Positions 24,448-34,099 of a stretch of 64,000 bases of DNA are shown here, one piece after another. The first letter of the stretch is position 1; the number at the start of each line of letters is the position of its first letter. Location of the stretch: positions 186,001 to 250,000 of the forward strand of contig JALHMI010000005.1 in the NCBI GenBank assembly GCA_022844125.1. Direction: 5' to 3'. The notes under the pieces are model-generated. The model was not told the DNA's origin, ran no database searches, and was given only the letters and a program-made list of their open reading frames with translations. The DNA is from Pirellulales bacterium. Lineage in GTDB: Bacteria; Planctomycetota; Planctomycetia; Pirellulales; PALSA-1355. The position numbers and the translations under genes are program-made.

Positions 24448-26772
24448 ATGTGGCCTGTGCCTCGCCTGGTCTCGCTGTTCGCTTTTCTCGCGCTGGCTAC
24501 CTTCGCAGTTGCCGACGAGCCTTACGGCCGTCATCAGTTCGACGACTCGTCACGGAGTCACTGGTCATTCAAGAAGCTCCAGCGGCCGGCCGTTCCCGCC
24601 ACGTCAACACGTTGGGGTCGCAATCCGATTGACGCGTTTGTGGCCGACGGACTGACCGCAGCTGGTCTCGAGCCTGCTACCCCGGCCGACCGCGTGACGC
24701 TGCTCCGCCGGGTTTACCTCGACCTGATCGGCCTGCCGCCGACGCCGGACGAAGTTGCCGCGTTCGTTTCCGATTCCAGCGAAACGGCCTTCGAGCGCGT
24801 GGTCGACGATCTGCTTTCCCGACCTCAATACGGCCAGCGGTGGGCTCGCCACTGGCTCGATGTCGTCCGCTACGCTGAAACGAACGGCTACGAACGCGAT
24901 GGTGCCAAGCCCGAGGCCTGGAAGTATCGCGACTGGGTGATCAATTCCCTCAACGGAGATCTGCCGTATGACGAGTTCGTGATCCAGCAACTCGCGGGCG
25001 ACGAGATCGAAGGCTCCAATGCCGATTCTCAAATCGCCACGACGATGCTTCGCCTCGGCGCTTGGGATGACGAACCGGCCGACCCGCTGGTCGACCGCTA
25101 CGACCAGCTCGACGACATTGTCGGCACGACCTCGGCGGCGCTCTTGGGCATGACACTTCGTTGTGCCCGCTGTCACGATCACAAGTTTGAACCGCTCACG
25201 GCCAAGGACTATGCCCGCTGGACGGCGATCTTCGCGCCGCTCGCGCGTCCGCAGCAGGGCCGCACCGAACTGACTCGCGATATCGGCCCACATGCAGAAG
25301 TCGCGGCCCATCAGACCAGGACGAAGCAGCTCGACGAACAGAAGGCGACGCTCGTCGCGCAATTGCAGGCCACCTCCTGGCAAGTGGTCAGCGCTGCCGC
25401 GACCGACGGCCGGCTGCCGATCGCGCAGCTTGCCGCCCTGGGCGATCAGCCCGCCCCGGCAACCGGTGTCGCGGTCAGCGACGAGATCGTGCAAATCGCC
25501 AAAGAGATCCCGGGCGGCGCCTTGACCGCGGCGACCATCGAACCCGACAAACGAAACGACGAACAGAAGAAGCTGATCGCCGAGCATAATGACAAGTTGC
25601 TCGCACTGACTAAGGTTGTGGCGCCCGGCGAGAAGCGCACGGCACTCGACGACCTCCAGAAGCAGTTGGCCGCTGTGCAGGCGGCGTATCCCGCGCCGCT
25701 GCCGCAGGGTTACATCTGGTTTGAGAAGGGCCCCACGACCGAGGTCAACCACGTCTTCGATCGGGGCGATCCGCGCACGCCGGCGGGCGAAGTGCTGCCC
25801 GGCGTCCCAGCGATTCTGGTGGACGAGCCTCCTGCCGCTCCACAACCCACGGGCCACTCGACCGGCCGCCGCCTGCAGCTCGCCCGCTGGCTCGTGTCGC
25901 CGGATCATCCGCTCACGGCCCGGGTGATGGTGAATCGCCTTTGGCAGCATCACTTCGGGGATGGGCTGGTCGCCAGCGAGAACGACTTCGGCGTGATGGG
26001 TGAGCCGCCGGCGAATCAGCCGCTCTTGGATTGGCTGGCCAGCGAGCTCGTGGCCGGCGGCTGGCGGATGAAGCGGATGCACCGCATGATGGTGCTCTCC
26101 GAGACCTATCGGATGAGTTCCGCCGCCAAGCGGCAGGCCATGCAAAAGGATCCGACCGGCGCGCTGCTCTGGCGCTTTCGCCCCCGCCGGTTGGAAGCTG
26201 AAGCCCTCCGCGATACGATCCTCGCGGTCACCGGTCAGCTCAACCGGAAGGCCGGCGGGCCGAGCGTGTTTCCGAAAATTTCCCGGGCGGTGCTCGAGAC
26301 GCAGTCTGTTCCAGGAAACGGCTGGACTCCTTCGGAGCCGGCCGAAGCCCAGCGCCGGAGCGTCTATATCTTCGTGAAGCGAACGCTGATCGTCCCAGAA
26401 CTCGATGTGCTCGACTTTCCGGCCACGGAAGAGAGCTGTGCCCAGCGGATCGTCTCGACCGTCGCGCCACAGGCGCTCACGCTGCTCAACGGCGAGTTCA
26501 TGCACGAACAGTCCGCCGCGATGGCCAGTCGACTGGCACGCGAAGTCGGTCGCGAAGACTCGGCCCGCATTGAACGGGCATACACGCTGGCCTTCGGTCG
26601 GCTTCCTAGTGAAAACGAACGCACCGCCTTGCTCGAGTTCCTCGACCGCCAGCGAGGCCAGATCGCCGCCGACTCGCCCGAGGAGGAGACCGTCAAATCG
26701 ATTGACCTCAAGGCGCTCACAGCCATGTGCCTGGTGATCTTGAATACCAACGAGTTCGCGTATTTGCAGTAA
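24448..26772 (+). CDS. Secreted DUF1549/DUF1553 protein (lacks the N-terminal cytochrome domain)
   Basis: A 774-residue exported protein with a signal peptide ending FAVADE. The DUF1549 (PSCyt2) domain spans about residues 55-265: VTLLRRVYLDLIGLPPTPDE, RPQYGQRWARHWLDVVRYAE. It includes a CARCH haem-type motif at C239-C242-H243. The DUF1553 (PSD1) domain spans about 480-770 (LARWLVSPDHPLTARVMVNR, LWQHHFGDGLV). Many family members start with a PSCyt1 domain carrying CxxCH; this one does not. GGAGGAAAT precedes the ATG. The DUF1501 gene follows 23 nt downstream, the standard partner in Planctomycetes. The biochemical role of the pair is not established. Confidence 0.92.
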   Translation: MWPVPRLVSLFAFLALATFAVADEPYGRHQFDDSSRSHWSFKKLQRPAVPATSTRWGRNPIDAFVADGLTAAGLEPATPADRVTLLRRVYLDLIGLPPTPDEVAAFVSDSSETAFERVVDDLLSRPQYGQRWARHWLDVVRYAETNGYERDGAKPEAWKYRDWVINSLNGDLPYDEFVIQQLAGDEIEGSNADSQIATTMLRLGAWDDEPADPLVDRYDQLDDIVGTTSAALLGMTLRCARCHDHKFEPLTAKDYARWTAIFAPLARPQQGRTELTRDIGPHAEVAAHQTRTKQLDEQKATLVAQLQATSWQVVSAAATDGRLPIAQLAALGDQPAPATGVAVSDEIVQIAKEIPGGALTAATIEPDKRNDEQKKLIAEHNDKLLALTKVVAPGEKRTALDDLQKQLAAVQAAYPAPLPQGYIWFEKGPTTEVNHVFDRGDPRTPAGEVLPGVPAILVDEPPAAPQPTGHSTGRRLQLARWLVSPDHPLTARVMVNRLWQHHFGDGLVASENDFGVMGEPPANQPLLDWLASELVAGGWRMKRMHRMMVLSETYRMSSAAKRQAMQKDPTGALLWRFRPRRLEAEALRDTILAVTGQLNRKAGGPSVFPKISRAVLETQSVPGNGWTPSEPAEAQRRSVYIFVKRTLIVPELDVLDFPATEESCAQRIVSTVAPQALTLLNGEFMHEQSAAMASRLAREVGREDSARIERAYTLAFGRLPSENERTALLEFLDRQRGQIAADSPEEETVKSIDLKALTAMCLVILNTNEFAYLQ

Positions 26773-26795
26773 GTGATTGCTTAGCGAGGGAGAGC

Positions 26796-28277
26796 ATGAG
26801 TCCGAATCAATCGCCCCGCCCAACGCAGCAGTTCACCCTTTGCGGGCGTAATCGGCGTGAGTTTATCTGGCAGGCCGGTGGCGGATTCGTCGGCACGGCG
26901 CTCACCTACCTGCTCGCCCAGGACGGATTCTTCAATCAGGCTCGTGCGAACACGCCAGGTAAAGTCTCATCGCTCGATCCCCAGCCGTCGCATTTCGCTC
27001 CCAAGGCCAAGAGCTGCATCTTCCTGTTCATGTATGGCGGTCCCAGCCACATGGACCTGTTCGACCCCAAGCCCGAGCTCACCAAGCGCGACGGGCAGCC
27101 GATGCCGAACCTGGAGAACGACCCGCGGTTTGATGCCGCCCGCACCAAGGGCAAACCGCTGCTCGGCAGCCAGTGGGAGTTCAAGAAGCACGGCCAGAGC
27201 GGGATCGAGATCTCGGCCCTGTTCCCCAAGGTGGCTGAGTGCGTCGACGACATGGCGATCATTCGCTCCTGCCACGCCGACAGTTTCGCCCACGGCTCGG
27301 GCCTGCTGCAGATGAACACCGGCATGCTCCGGCAAGGATTTCCCAGCCTGGGCTCGTGGGTCACCTACGGATTGGGAACGGTGAATCAGAACTTACCGGC
27401 GTATGTCGTGATGCTGGACCATCGCGGCGGACCGATCGGCGGAGCACCGAACTGGGGCGCAGGCTTCATGCCGGCCGGGTTCCAGGGCACGCAGTTCCGC
27501 ACCAGCGGCGACCCGATCATCGACCTCTCGCCGCGTGGTGGCATCACCCGCCAGCAGCAGCGGCAGCAGCTTGACTTGCTCGGCCAGCTCGATGGCATGC
27601 ACGCCGCCGAGCATCCGCTGGACAGCGAGTTCGGCGCCCGGCTTGACAGCTACGAGCTCGCGTTCCGCATGCAGCAGCACGCGCCCGAGGCGGTGGACCT
27701 CGCCCGTGAAACGCCGCAGACGCTCGACGCCTACGGACTGAACCAAGTGACGACCGAGAAGTTCGGCCGCCGCTGCCTGATGGCGCGCCGACTGGTCGAG
27801 CGCGGCGTCCGCTTCGTGCAAGTCTACTCCGGCGGCGGCCATCTGGACGAGAACTGGGACGCCCACCTCGGGATGAAAAAGAATCACGAGCTGCATTGCG
27901 GTGAAACCGACCAGCCGATCGCGGCCCTGCTGAACGATCTCAAACAACGGGGGCTGCTGGACGAGACCCTCGTCGTCTGGGGCGGCGAGTTCGGCCGTAC
28001 GCCCACCAGCGAAGGCGCGAACAAGGGTCGCGACCACAATCCGCGCGGCTTCACGATGTGGATGGCCGGCGGCGGCATCAACGGCGGCCAGACCTACGGC
28101 GCGACCGACGACTTCGGCTACGCTGCGGTCGAGAAGCCGGTCCACGTGCACGACCTGCACGCGACGATCCTGCACTTGATGGGCATGGATCACGAGGCCT
28201 TGACCTATTTCCATGCCGGCCGCGACTGGCGATTGACCGACGTGCACGGGCATGTGCTGAGTGAGTTGATAGCCTAG
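26796..28277 (+). CDS. Tat-exported DUF1501 protein
   Basis: A 493-residue protein. The N-terminal twin-arginine signal is NRREFIWQAGGGFVGTALTY. The sulfatase/alkaline-phosphatase-like DUF1501 domain follows: KAKSCIFLFMYGGPSHMDLF, PKPELTKRDG, RSCHADSFAHGSGLLQMNTG, RRLVERGVRFVQVYSGG, VVWGGEFGRTP, GRDHNPRGF, and HATILHLMGMDH near the C-terminus. The start at 26796 is supported by GAGGGAG upstream. It is the second gene of a DUF1549-DUF1501 pair and is convergent with another DUF1501 gene whose stop lies 20 nt away. The enzymatic activity is unknown; folded export by Tat suggests a bound cofactor. Confidence 0.93.
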   Translation: MSPNQSPRPTQQFTLCGRNRREFIWQAGGGFVGTALTYLLAQDGFFNQARANTPGKVSSLDPQPSHFAPKAKSCIFLFMYGGPSHMDLFDPKPELTKRDGQPMPNLENDPRFDAARTKGKPLLGSQWEFKKHGQSGIEISALFPKVAECVDDMAIIRSCHADSFAHGSGLLQMNTGMLRQGFPSLGSWVTYGLGTVNQNLPAYVVMLDHRGGPIGGAPNWGAGFMPAGFQGTQFRTSGDPIIDLSPRGGITRQQQRQQLDLLGQLDGMHAAEHPLDSEFGARLDSYELAFRMQQHAPEAVDLARETPQTLDAYGLNQVTTEKFGRRCLMARRLVERGVRFVQVYSGGGHLDENWDAHLGMKKNHELHCGETDQPIAALLNDLKQRGLLDETLVVWGGEFGRTPTSEGANKGRDHNPRGFTMWMAGGGINGGQTYGATDDFGYAAVEKPVHVHDLHATILHLMGMDHEALTYFHAGRDWRLTDVHGHVLSELIA

Positions 28278-28296
28278 TCGCTGGGACTTCGCCCCC

Positions 28297-29775
28297 CTAC
28301 CCCAGCACTTCCTTCACCACGCGGCCGGCCACGTCCGTCAGGCGGAAGTCGCGCCCGTTGTAGCGATAGGTGAGTTGCTCGTGGTTCATCCCGAGCAAAT
28401 GCAGGATCGTGGCGTGCAGGTCGTTGACGCTCACGCGATCGACCACGGCTTTGTGGCCGATCTCGTCGGTCTCGCCGTAGTGCACGCCCCCTTTCACACC
28501 GCCGCCGGCCAGCCAGGTGGTGAAAGCATGCGGGTTGTGATCGCGACCGGTGCCACCTTTCTGCACGATCGGCAGGCGCCCGAATTCGCCGCACCAGATG
28601 ATCAGCGTCTCGTCGAGTAGCCCCCGCTGTTTGAGATCGGTCAGCAGGCCGCCAATCGGAATGTCGGTCTCGCCGGCAAACTGGCTGTGATTGTCCTTGA
28701 TGTTCGTGTGTCCGTCCCAGCTCCGCTCGTTCTCCATGCCGCCGGAGTAGATCTGGACGAACCGCACGCCGCGCTCGACCAGCCGCCGCGCCGTAAGCAC
28801 TTGTTTGGCAAAGTGCTGACATTTCGGGTTGTCGATCCCGTACAGTTCGCGAATGTGGGCCGGTTCGCTCTCGATGTCCAAGGCCTCGGGCGCCGCCATC
28901 TGCATCCGGTAAGCGAGCTCATAGCTCTCGATGCGCGCGGCCAGATCGGCCTCGTCGGAATTCGGCTGATGGGCGTTCAGCTTCCGCAGCAGGTTGAGCT
29001 GGGCCACCTGCTGCTCGTCGGTCAGCCCTTCGCGTTTGTAAAGATTGTTGATCGGTGCGCCTTGCGCGTTGAGTGCCGTGCCTTGAAATACTCCTGGCAG
29101 AAAGCCCGCGCCCCAGTTCTGGGCGTGCCCCTTCGGCAGTCCACGGCCGAGCGTGTCGTACATGGCGACGAAGCCCGGCAGGTTGCGGTTTTCGCTCCCC
29201 AGGCCATAAGTGACCCACGCGCCCATGCAGGGAAAGCCCATCCGGCTCATGCCAGTGTTGATCTGGAACAGGGCCGGCGAATGGTTGTTCGTGGCCGTGT
29301 AACACGAGTGGATGAACGCCATGTCGTCGACGTGCTCGGACATCTTGGGGAAGATCTCCGACGCCCAGGCGCCGGACTGTCCGTGCTGGGCGAACTGAAA
29401 CGGCGACTTCATCAGCGGGCCGACCTGTTCGGTGAAGAAGCCCGTGTTCTTGTCGAAGCCTTCCAGCTCACGGCCGTCGCGCTTGGCAAGTTCCGGCTTG
29501 TAATCCCAGGTGTCGACCTGGCTGGGCCCACCGTTCATGAACAGCCAGATCACGCGCTTGGCCTTGGCCGGAAAGTGCGAGTCCTTGGGGGCCATCGGGT
29601 TGAGAGCTACACCAGGCGTGGCGGCATTGGCGTTCGCGCAGATCAGCCCTTGATCCGCGAGCAGCGACGCGAGCGCGAGCAATCCGGCTCCGCTGCCGGC
29701 CTGGCGCAGAAACTGCCGGCGCGAAGCGAAGTGCCCTGCCGGATCGGCGAACAAGTGCGGGAGCTGCATAGCCAT
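28297..29775 (-). CDS. Tat-exported DUF1501 protein (second module)
   Basis: A 492-residue protein with a twin-arginine signal SRRQFLRQAGSGAGLLALAS. The DUF1501 motifs are AKRVIWLFMNGGPSQVDTWD, YKPELAKRDG, HSCYTATNNHSPALFQINTG, RRLVERGVRFVQIYSGG, IIWCGEFGRLP, GRDHNPHAFT and HATILHLLGMNHE. It parallels the protein at 26796 motif for motif but diverges elsewhere (for example STEP-loop NNHSPAL versus FAHGSGL), so the two are paralogues, not recent copies. Its start is 4 nt after the large DUF1549 gene, so the two are co-translated. Confidence 0.93.
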   Translation of the reverse strand: MAMQLPHLFADPAGHFASRRQFLRQAGSGAGLLALASLLADQGLICANANAATPGVALNPMAPKDSHFPAKAKRVIWLFMNGGPSQVDTWDYKPELAKRDGRELEGFDKNTGFFTEQVGPLMKSPFQFAQHGQSGAWASEIFPKMSEHVDDMAFIHSCYTATNNHSPALFQINTGMSRMGFPCMGAWVTYGLGSENRNLPGFVAMYDTLGRGLPKGHAQNWGAGFLPGVFQGTALNAQGAPINNLYKREGLTDEQQVAQLNLLRKLNAHQPNSDEADLAARIESYELAYRMQMAAPEALDIESEPAHIRELYGIDNPKCQHFAKQVLTARRLVERGVRFVQIYSGGMENERSWDGHTNIKDNHSQFAGETDIPIGGLLTDLKQRGLLDETLIIWCGEFGRLPIVQKGGTGRDHNPHAFTTWLAGGGVKGGVHYGETDEIGHKAVVDRVSVNDLHATILHLLGMNHEQLTYRYNGRDFRLTDVAGRVVKEVLG

Positions 29776-29779
29776 GCTC

Positions 29780-32700
29780 TCAGTCGATGTAGATGAACTC
29801 GTTCAGTCCGAATAGCACCTGGCAGAAGTCGGCCAGCGCCTGGGCCTCCGGTTTTTCCACTCCGGCAGCCTTGTAAGCCTCGGTCGCCGCGCGAATAAAT
29901 TCGGCCGAATCGCGCCGCTCGACATCATCCGCCGGTCGAGCCAGGGCGATCTCGTACCCCAGATTCACGGTCTCTTCTGGCGAAGCGAGTCTGGCTTCGG
30001 CCAGGCGTTCGGCAAATGCCTGCGAGTAAGCGAGCACCTGGGGATTATTAAGCATCGAAAGCGCCTGCGGGGCGACGATCGTCGTCGATCGCTGACCGAG
30101 CCCCTGCAAGGAGTCTGGACCATCGAACAGCATCATGCTGGCGATGAGCTGGCTCCGCTTGATGGTGAAGTAAATGCTCCGCCGCTTGTGCGACTCGTCG
30201 AGCGAGCCCGGCCCATACATCGAGCGGTCGAGCAGCCCGCTGGTGGCCAGCATGCTGTCGCGAATCGCCTCGGCTTCCAGCCGCTGCCGATTGCGATGCC
30301 AGAGGAGCGCGTTGTCCGGGTCGATCGCCGTGCGCACCTCGTCCGTCTCCGAGGTTTGCATATAGGCCGCGCTGGTCATCATCAGCTTGTGCAGTCGCTT
30401 GAGTCGCCAGCCGCCTTGCACCAGTTCGCCGGCCAGGTAGTCGAGCAATTCCGGATGCGTCGGCCGTTCGCCCGAGGCCCCAAAGTCGCTGGGCGTGGCC
30501 ACGATCCCCCGGCCATGATGATGCTGCCACAACCGGTTGACGATCACTCGGGCGAGCAGGTTACCCGCGCCGGCCTCTTTGTCGGTGAGCCAATTGGCCA
30601 ACGCACTACGGCGAAACGACGTCCGCGCCCCTTCGGGCTTGGGCTCACGCCAGCGCTCCGTGCTGTCCGGCGTGAGCATCAGTACTTGCAGGAAGCCCTG
30701 CTGGGCGGCGCCGAGCTTCTGATTCAGGTCGCCCCGCTTCAGATAGTACGTCTCTTCGAAAAAATCGCCGCCTTGAGTATGGAAGCGAATCGCCGGCAGC
30801 CCCTCGCTGCAGATCATCACTTTCGTGAGTTCGGGCTTCGGCTCCGTCGCCGCATGATCGCTGACCGCTTTAGCAAGCTGCTGCCACTGGTCGTCGTGCT
30901 CGCGGTGCCAGTTGGCGATCGCGGACTGCTCCTCCGTCGTGCGGTCAGCGGCGGGCTTTGCCAGGGCCTCATTCACGGCCTTGACCGCAGCTTGCGGAGC
31001 TTCGTCGCTGGATTCGGCCGCCTCGCGGTCGGTCACCCCGCTTGTCGCCAGCCGCAACCGCCCGAGGTTGTGCTTCTTGTTGTTCTCGAACTTCAGGACG
31101 AACGTGAGCGTCGTTCCCTTGTCGCTTTGCAGCGGCGTCTCAAGGGCAAAGCTGGCCGCCTGGTTCTTGCCGATCTGTCCGTCGACTGCCCAGGCGCTTT
31201 GCTTGTTGTCGTCGACCGTCGCGGCGATCGGCAGCCCATCTTGCTCGAATGTGACCTTCGGATTCACAAGCTTCACGGGCGCGCCGGGAGCTTCGGTCCC
31301 TGCGGGAGCTGCCCAAAGCTGGAAGTCCGAGAGGGCAAAGTTGCCGTTATCCGCTCGGCCGGGCCCCTTCTTTGGCAACGACTGGTGGGCCAGGGCCTCC
31401 AGCCGCACGGCCGTAATCCGGCCCGGCCCGACGACAGCCGTAATCGTATACACGTCCGAGTCGGCGTTGTTTCCCTTCACCAGCACTGATTGATCGGGCA
31501 GCTTCTCGAACTCCACCCCGCGATCAGACTTCATCGACGCCGCATCCAAGAGCAGCCACGTTGGCGCAACCTCTTTCACATCGCTCGCGAGCCAGGCTTC
31601 GAGCTTGCCGGGCAATTGCTCGCGCTCATACGCCGTGAGCGTCGCGACCAGCGGAGCGTGTGCCAGCTCGTAGGCCTTGCGCTTGGCCTTGGTCTCTTCT
31701 GGTTTGAAATCGAGCTCAACGTCGGTCCGCACCGTGGTCGTGAATGTCGACAGCAGCCGGTAGTAGTCCCCCTGCGGAATTGGATCGAACTTGTGATCGT
31801 GGCAGCGAGCGCAGCCGATCGTAAGCCCGAGGAACGTTGTGCCGACGGTCGCCGCCATGTCGTCCAGCTCGTCGTAGCGTTCCTTCTCCACCTGGTTGGC
31901 CGTGATCTGCGTGGCATGTGTGCCAGCACCTAGAAAGCCAGTGGCCATCAAAGCCATGTTCGTGTCGGGCGCGAACTCGTCCCCCGCAACCTGCCAGCGG
32001 ACGAACTGATCGTAGGGCATGTCTTCGTTGAGCGCGCGAATCACGAAATCGCGGTAGTGATAAGCCGTCGGCCGATCGTAGTCCTGCTCGTAGCCGTGAC
32101 TCTCGGCGAATCGGGCCAGGTCGAGCCAGTGCCGACCCCAACGCTCGCCATAGTGCGGACTCGCCAGCAGCTCGTCGATCAGCCGGGCGTAAGCGTCGGC
32201 GGCGGTATCGGCCAGAAAGCGATTGACCTCCTCCGGCGTGGGCGGGATGCCGAGCAGGTCGAGATACGCCCGGCGAATCAGCCGGCGTTTGTCGGCCAGT
32301 CCGTTCGGCTTGAGCTGCTTCTCGGCGAGCTTCGCCCACACGAACTGATCGACCGGCGTGCGACACCAGCCGGCATCGTCGACCAGAGGCACTTCCGGAC
32401 TCGAGAGCGGCTGGAACGACCAGAACTGGCGATCCTCGGGCCGGACCTGCTTTTCGATCAGATCGGCGGCGGCATCCACCAGTGGTTTGTCATAGGCGGC
32501 GCCAGCCTCGACCCAATCGGCGATTCGCTGGATGTCTTCATCGGCCAGCTTGTCGGCGTCTTGCGGCATATGCGGCTCGCGCTCGTGCCGGAGCACCCCC
32601 AGCAGCAGGCTCTCGGCGGGCTTGCCGGCCACAGCGGCTGGGCCCAGGGCCCCGCCCTTGAGCAGCCCCTCGCGCGTCGAGAGGTCGAACTCGCCGTGCG

Positions 32701-32938
32701 TCTCCTCGCCGCCGTGGCAGTGCAGGCATTGCTGCGAGAGGATGTCGCGAACGCTCGACCTGAACAGCTCCATGCTGGCCGACATTTGCTCGGCATGGTC
32801 GGCCGGAAAGGCAGCGGCAGGGGCTGCCGGAGCGGGATCCTCCGCACGTGCTGCGGGCAGCGTACTGCCGGCGATAATCCCGAGAACTGCCAGAGCCGTC
32901 AGCCCCAGCATTGTCACCGTCGTGCGCCAGTGCATCAT
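29780..32938 (-). CDS. Secreted PSCyt1-DUF1549-DUF1553 protein with an F5/8-like insert
   Basis: A 1052-residue protein. A signal or anchor segment lies at about 8-32 (TMLGLTALAVLGIIAGST). The planctomycete cytochrome domain PSCyt1 has CLHCH (71-75). DUF1549 spans about 190-400 (RRLIRRAYLDLLGIPPTPEE, SPHYGERWGRHWLDLARFAE, with CARCH near 376). A beta-rich insert of about 200 residues (LVKGNNADSDVYTITAVVGP and following) resembles a discoidin/F5/8-type binding module. DUF1553 forms the C-terminus (LANWLTDKEAGAGNLLARVI, NRLWQHHHGRGI). Start 32938 is chosen for the hydrophobic N-terminus; an upstream in-frame Met (33100) would add a Gly/Pro-rich stretch. DUF1501 follows 4 nt downstream. Confidence 0.9.
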   Translation of the reverse strand: MMHWRTTVTMLGLTALAVLGIIAGSTLPAARAEDPAPAAPAAAFPADHAEQMSASMELFRSSVRDILSQQCLHCHGGEETHGEFDLSTREGLLKGGALGPAAVAGKPAESLLLGVLRHEREPHMPQDADKLADEDIQRIADWVEAGAAYDKPLVDAAADLIEKQVRPEDRQFWSFQPLSSPEVPLVDDAGWCRTPVDQFVWAKLAEKQLKPNGLADKRRLIRRAYLDLLGIPPTPEEVNRFLADTAADAYARLIDELLASPHYGERWGRHWLDLARFAESHGYEQDYDRPTAYHYRDFVIRALNEDMPYDQFVRWQVAGDEFAPDTNMALMATGFLGAGTHATQITANQVEKERYDELDDMAATVGTTFLGLTIGCARCHDHKFDPIPQGDYYRLLSTFTTTVRTDVELDFKPEETKAKRKAYELAHAPLVATLTAYEREQLPGKLEAWLASDVKEVAPTWLLLDAASMKSDRGVEFEKLPDQSVLVKGNNADSDVYTITAVVGPGRITAVRLEALAHQSLPKKGPGRADNGNFALSDFQLWAAPAGTEAPGAPVKLVNPKVTFEQDGLPIAATVDDNKQSAWAVDGQIGKNQAASFALETPLQSDKGTTLTFVLKFENNKKHNLGRLRLATSGVTDREAAESSDEAPQAAVKAVNEALAKPAADRTTEEQSAIANWHREHDDQWQQLAKAVSDHAATEPKPELTKVMICSEGLPAIRFHTQGGDFFEETYYLKRGDLNQKLGAAQQGFLQVLMLTPDSTERWREPKPEGARTSFRRSALANWLTDKEAGAGNLLARVIVNRLWQHHHGRGIVATPSDFGASGERPTHPELLDYLAGELVQGGWRLKRLHKLMMTSAAYMQTSETDEVRTAIDPDNALLWHRNRQRLEAEAIRDSMLATSGLLDRSMYGPGSLDESHKRRSIYFTIKRSQLIASMMLFDGPDSLQGLGQRSTTIVAPQALSMLNNPQVLAYSQAFAERLAEARLASPEETVNLGYEIALARPADDVERRDSAEFIRAATEAYKAAGVEKPEAQALADFCQVLFGLNEFIYID

Positions 32939-33100
32939 GCCACGCCTGTCGAGGAGGGAGGTTTTGGTGGGCGGAGCGGCAGCCCCTGGTCCGGGAGGGG
33001 CGGCCACACCTCCATTTCCCCCTACCGACACTGCCCTGTCAAGTGGCAAGACAGGCCCTCGCCCGGCAGCACCCCCGTGGCTTGTCCCGTCACGCTGCAA

Positions 33101-34099
33101 TCACAGCAGATTCTGCCGGCGGAAGCGATCGATATCTTCCACCTTGCCGAGTACCACCAGCGTTTCGCCGGCCGCCAGTCGCCGGTCCGCGTCTGGATTG
33201 AAGGCCATCTCGCCCGACGATTTTTTGACGGCCACAACCAGGAGTCCGCCCGACGCGCGCAGGTTTGCTTCGCGTAAAGACTTGTCGATCAAAGGGCTTT
33301 GAGGGCTTACCATAACCTCATCGACCTCGACGTCCAGCGTCGTTTTGCCCGCAGCCAGTTCGAGGAGCTCGACGGTCGAAGGCCGCGTGACGATCGCTGC
33401 CATTCGCAGGGCGCCAATTGCTGCCGGCAGCACCACGCGATTGGCGCCAGCCTGCAGCAACTTTTTCTCCGTCGACTGCTGCTCGCCACGGGCGATGATT
33501 TGCAGCCGCGCGTTGAGATTGCGCGCCGTCAACGTGATGAACACATTCGCTGCGTCGCTGGGGAGGGCGGTTACGAGTGTTCGCGCCTGGTTGACTCGCG
33601 CCGCCAGAAGCACCGACTCATCCGTGGCGTCGCCGAGCAAGACAAGGTAGCCCCGGCCTTGAGCATCGGCGATCGCCTCGGGATGATTGTCGATGATCAG
33701 GAGCGACAGTTTCTGGCGAGTCAACTCCTGGGCGAGCATCTGCCCGATCCGGCCGAAGCCACAGATGATCACGTGCGAGGAGAGTTTCTCGATGGCTTTC
33801 GTCGTGCGCCCCAGCGCCAAGGCACGATCCAACTCGCCTTCCATCGTCATCTGAATAAACCCTCCGAAGGTGAATACGGCGGCAGAAATGCCGAGCAAGA
33901 TCACGCCCATCGTCAAGAACTGCTCGAGAGGCTCGAGCGTGCTTGCCTCGCCGAAACCGACTGTTGAGATGGTGATCACGACCATGTAGATCGCGTCGAG
34001 CCAACTCCGTCCCGCAAAACGATAGCCCGCGACGGCGGCCGCGAACAGCGCACCGAGAATGATCGCCCCGAGTTGGACCCGCCGTAGCGAAACGCTCAT
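33101..34099 (-). CDS. Two-TM potassium channel subunit with RCK (TrkA-N and TrkA-C) domains
   Basis: A 332-residue protein. TM1 spans about residues 8-26, the pore helix and selectivity filter TVGFGE lie at 46-51, and TM2 spans about 62-84. The cytoplasmic RCK/TrkA-N Rossmann domain starts with VIICGFGRIGQ (GxGxxG, about 110-120) and has LLIIDNHPEA. A C-terminal TrkA-C domain (about 250-332) contains SPLIDKSLREANLR and LVVLGKVEDI. The layout matches MthK/Kch-type channels, in which RCK gates the pore with Ca2+, nucleotides or NAD(H). Its ATG overlaps the argJ stop by 4 nt, so expression is coupled to arginine biosynthesis genes, a curious arrangement. Confidence 0.92.
   Translation of the reverse strand: MSVSLRRVQLGAIILGALFAAAVAGYRFAGRSWLDAIYMVVITISTVGFGEASTLEPLEQFLTMGVILLGISAAVFTFGGFIQMTMEGELDRALALGRTTKAIEKLSSHVIICGFGRIGQMLAQELTRQKLSLLIIDNHPEAIADAQGRGYLVLLGDATDESVLLAARVNQARTLVTALPSDAANVFITLTARNLNARLQIIARGEQQSTEKKLLQAGANRVVLPAAIGALRMAAIVTRPSTVELLELAAGKTTLDVEVDEVMVSPQSPLIDKSLREANLRASGGLLVVAVKKSSGEMAFNPDADRRLAAGETLVVLGKVEDIDRFRRQNLL

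Noticed and set aside
30188-31489. Long plus-strand frame inside the large DUF1549 gene
   Set aside because: Shadow of the minus-strand gene; no recognisable motif or start context.
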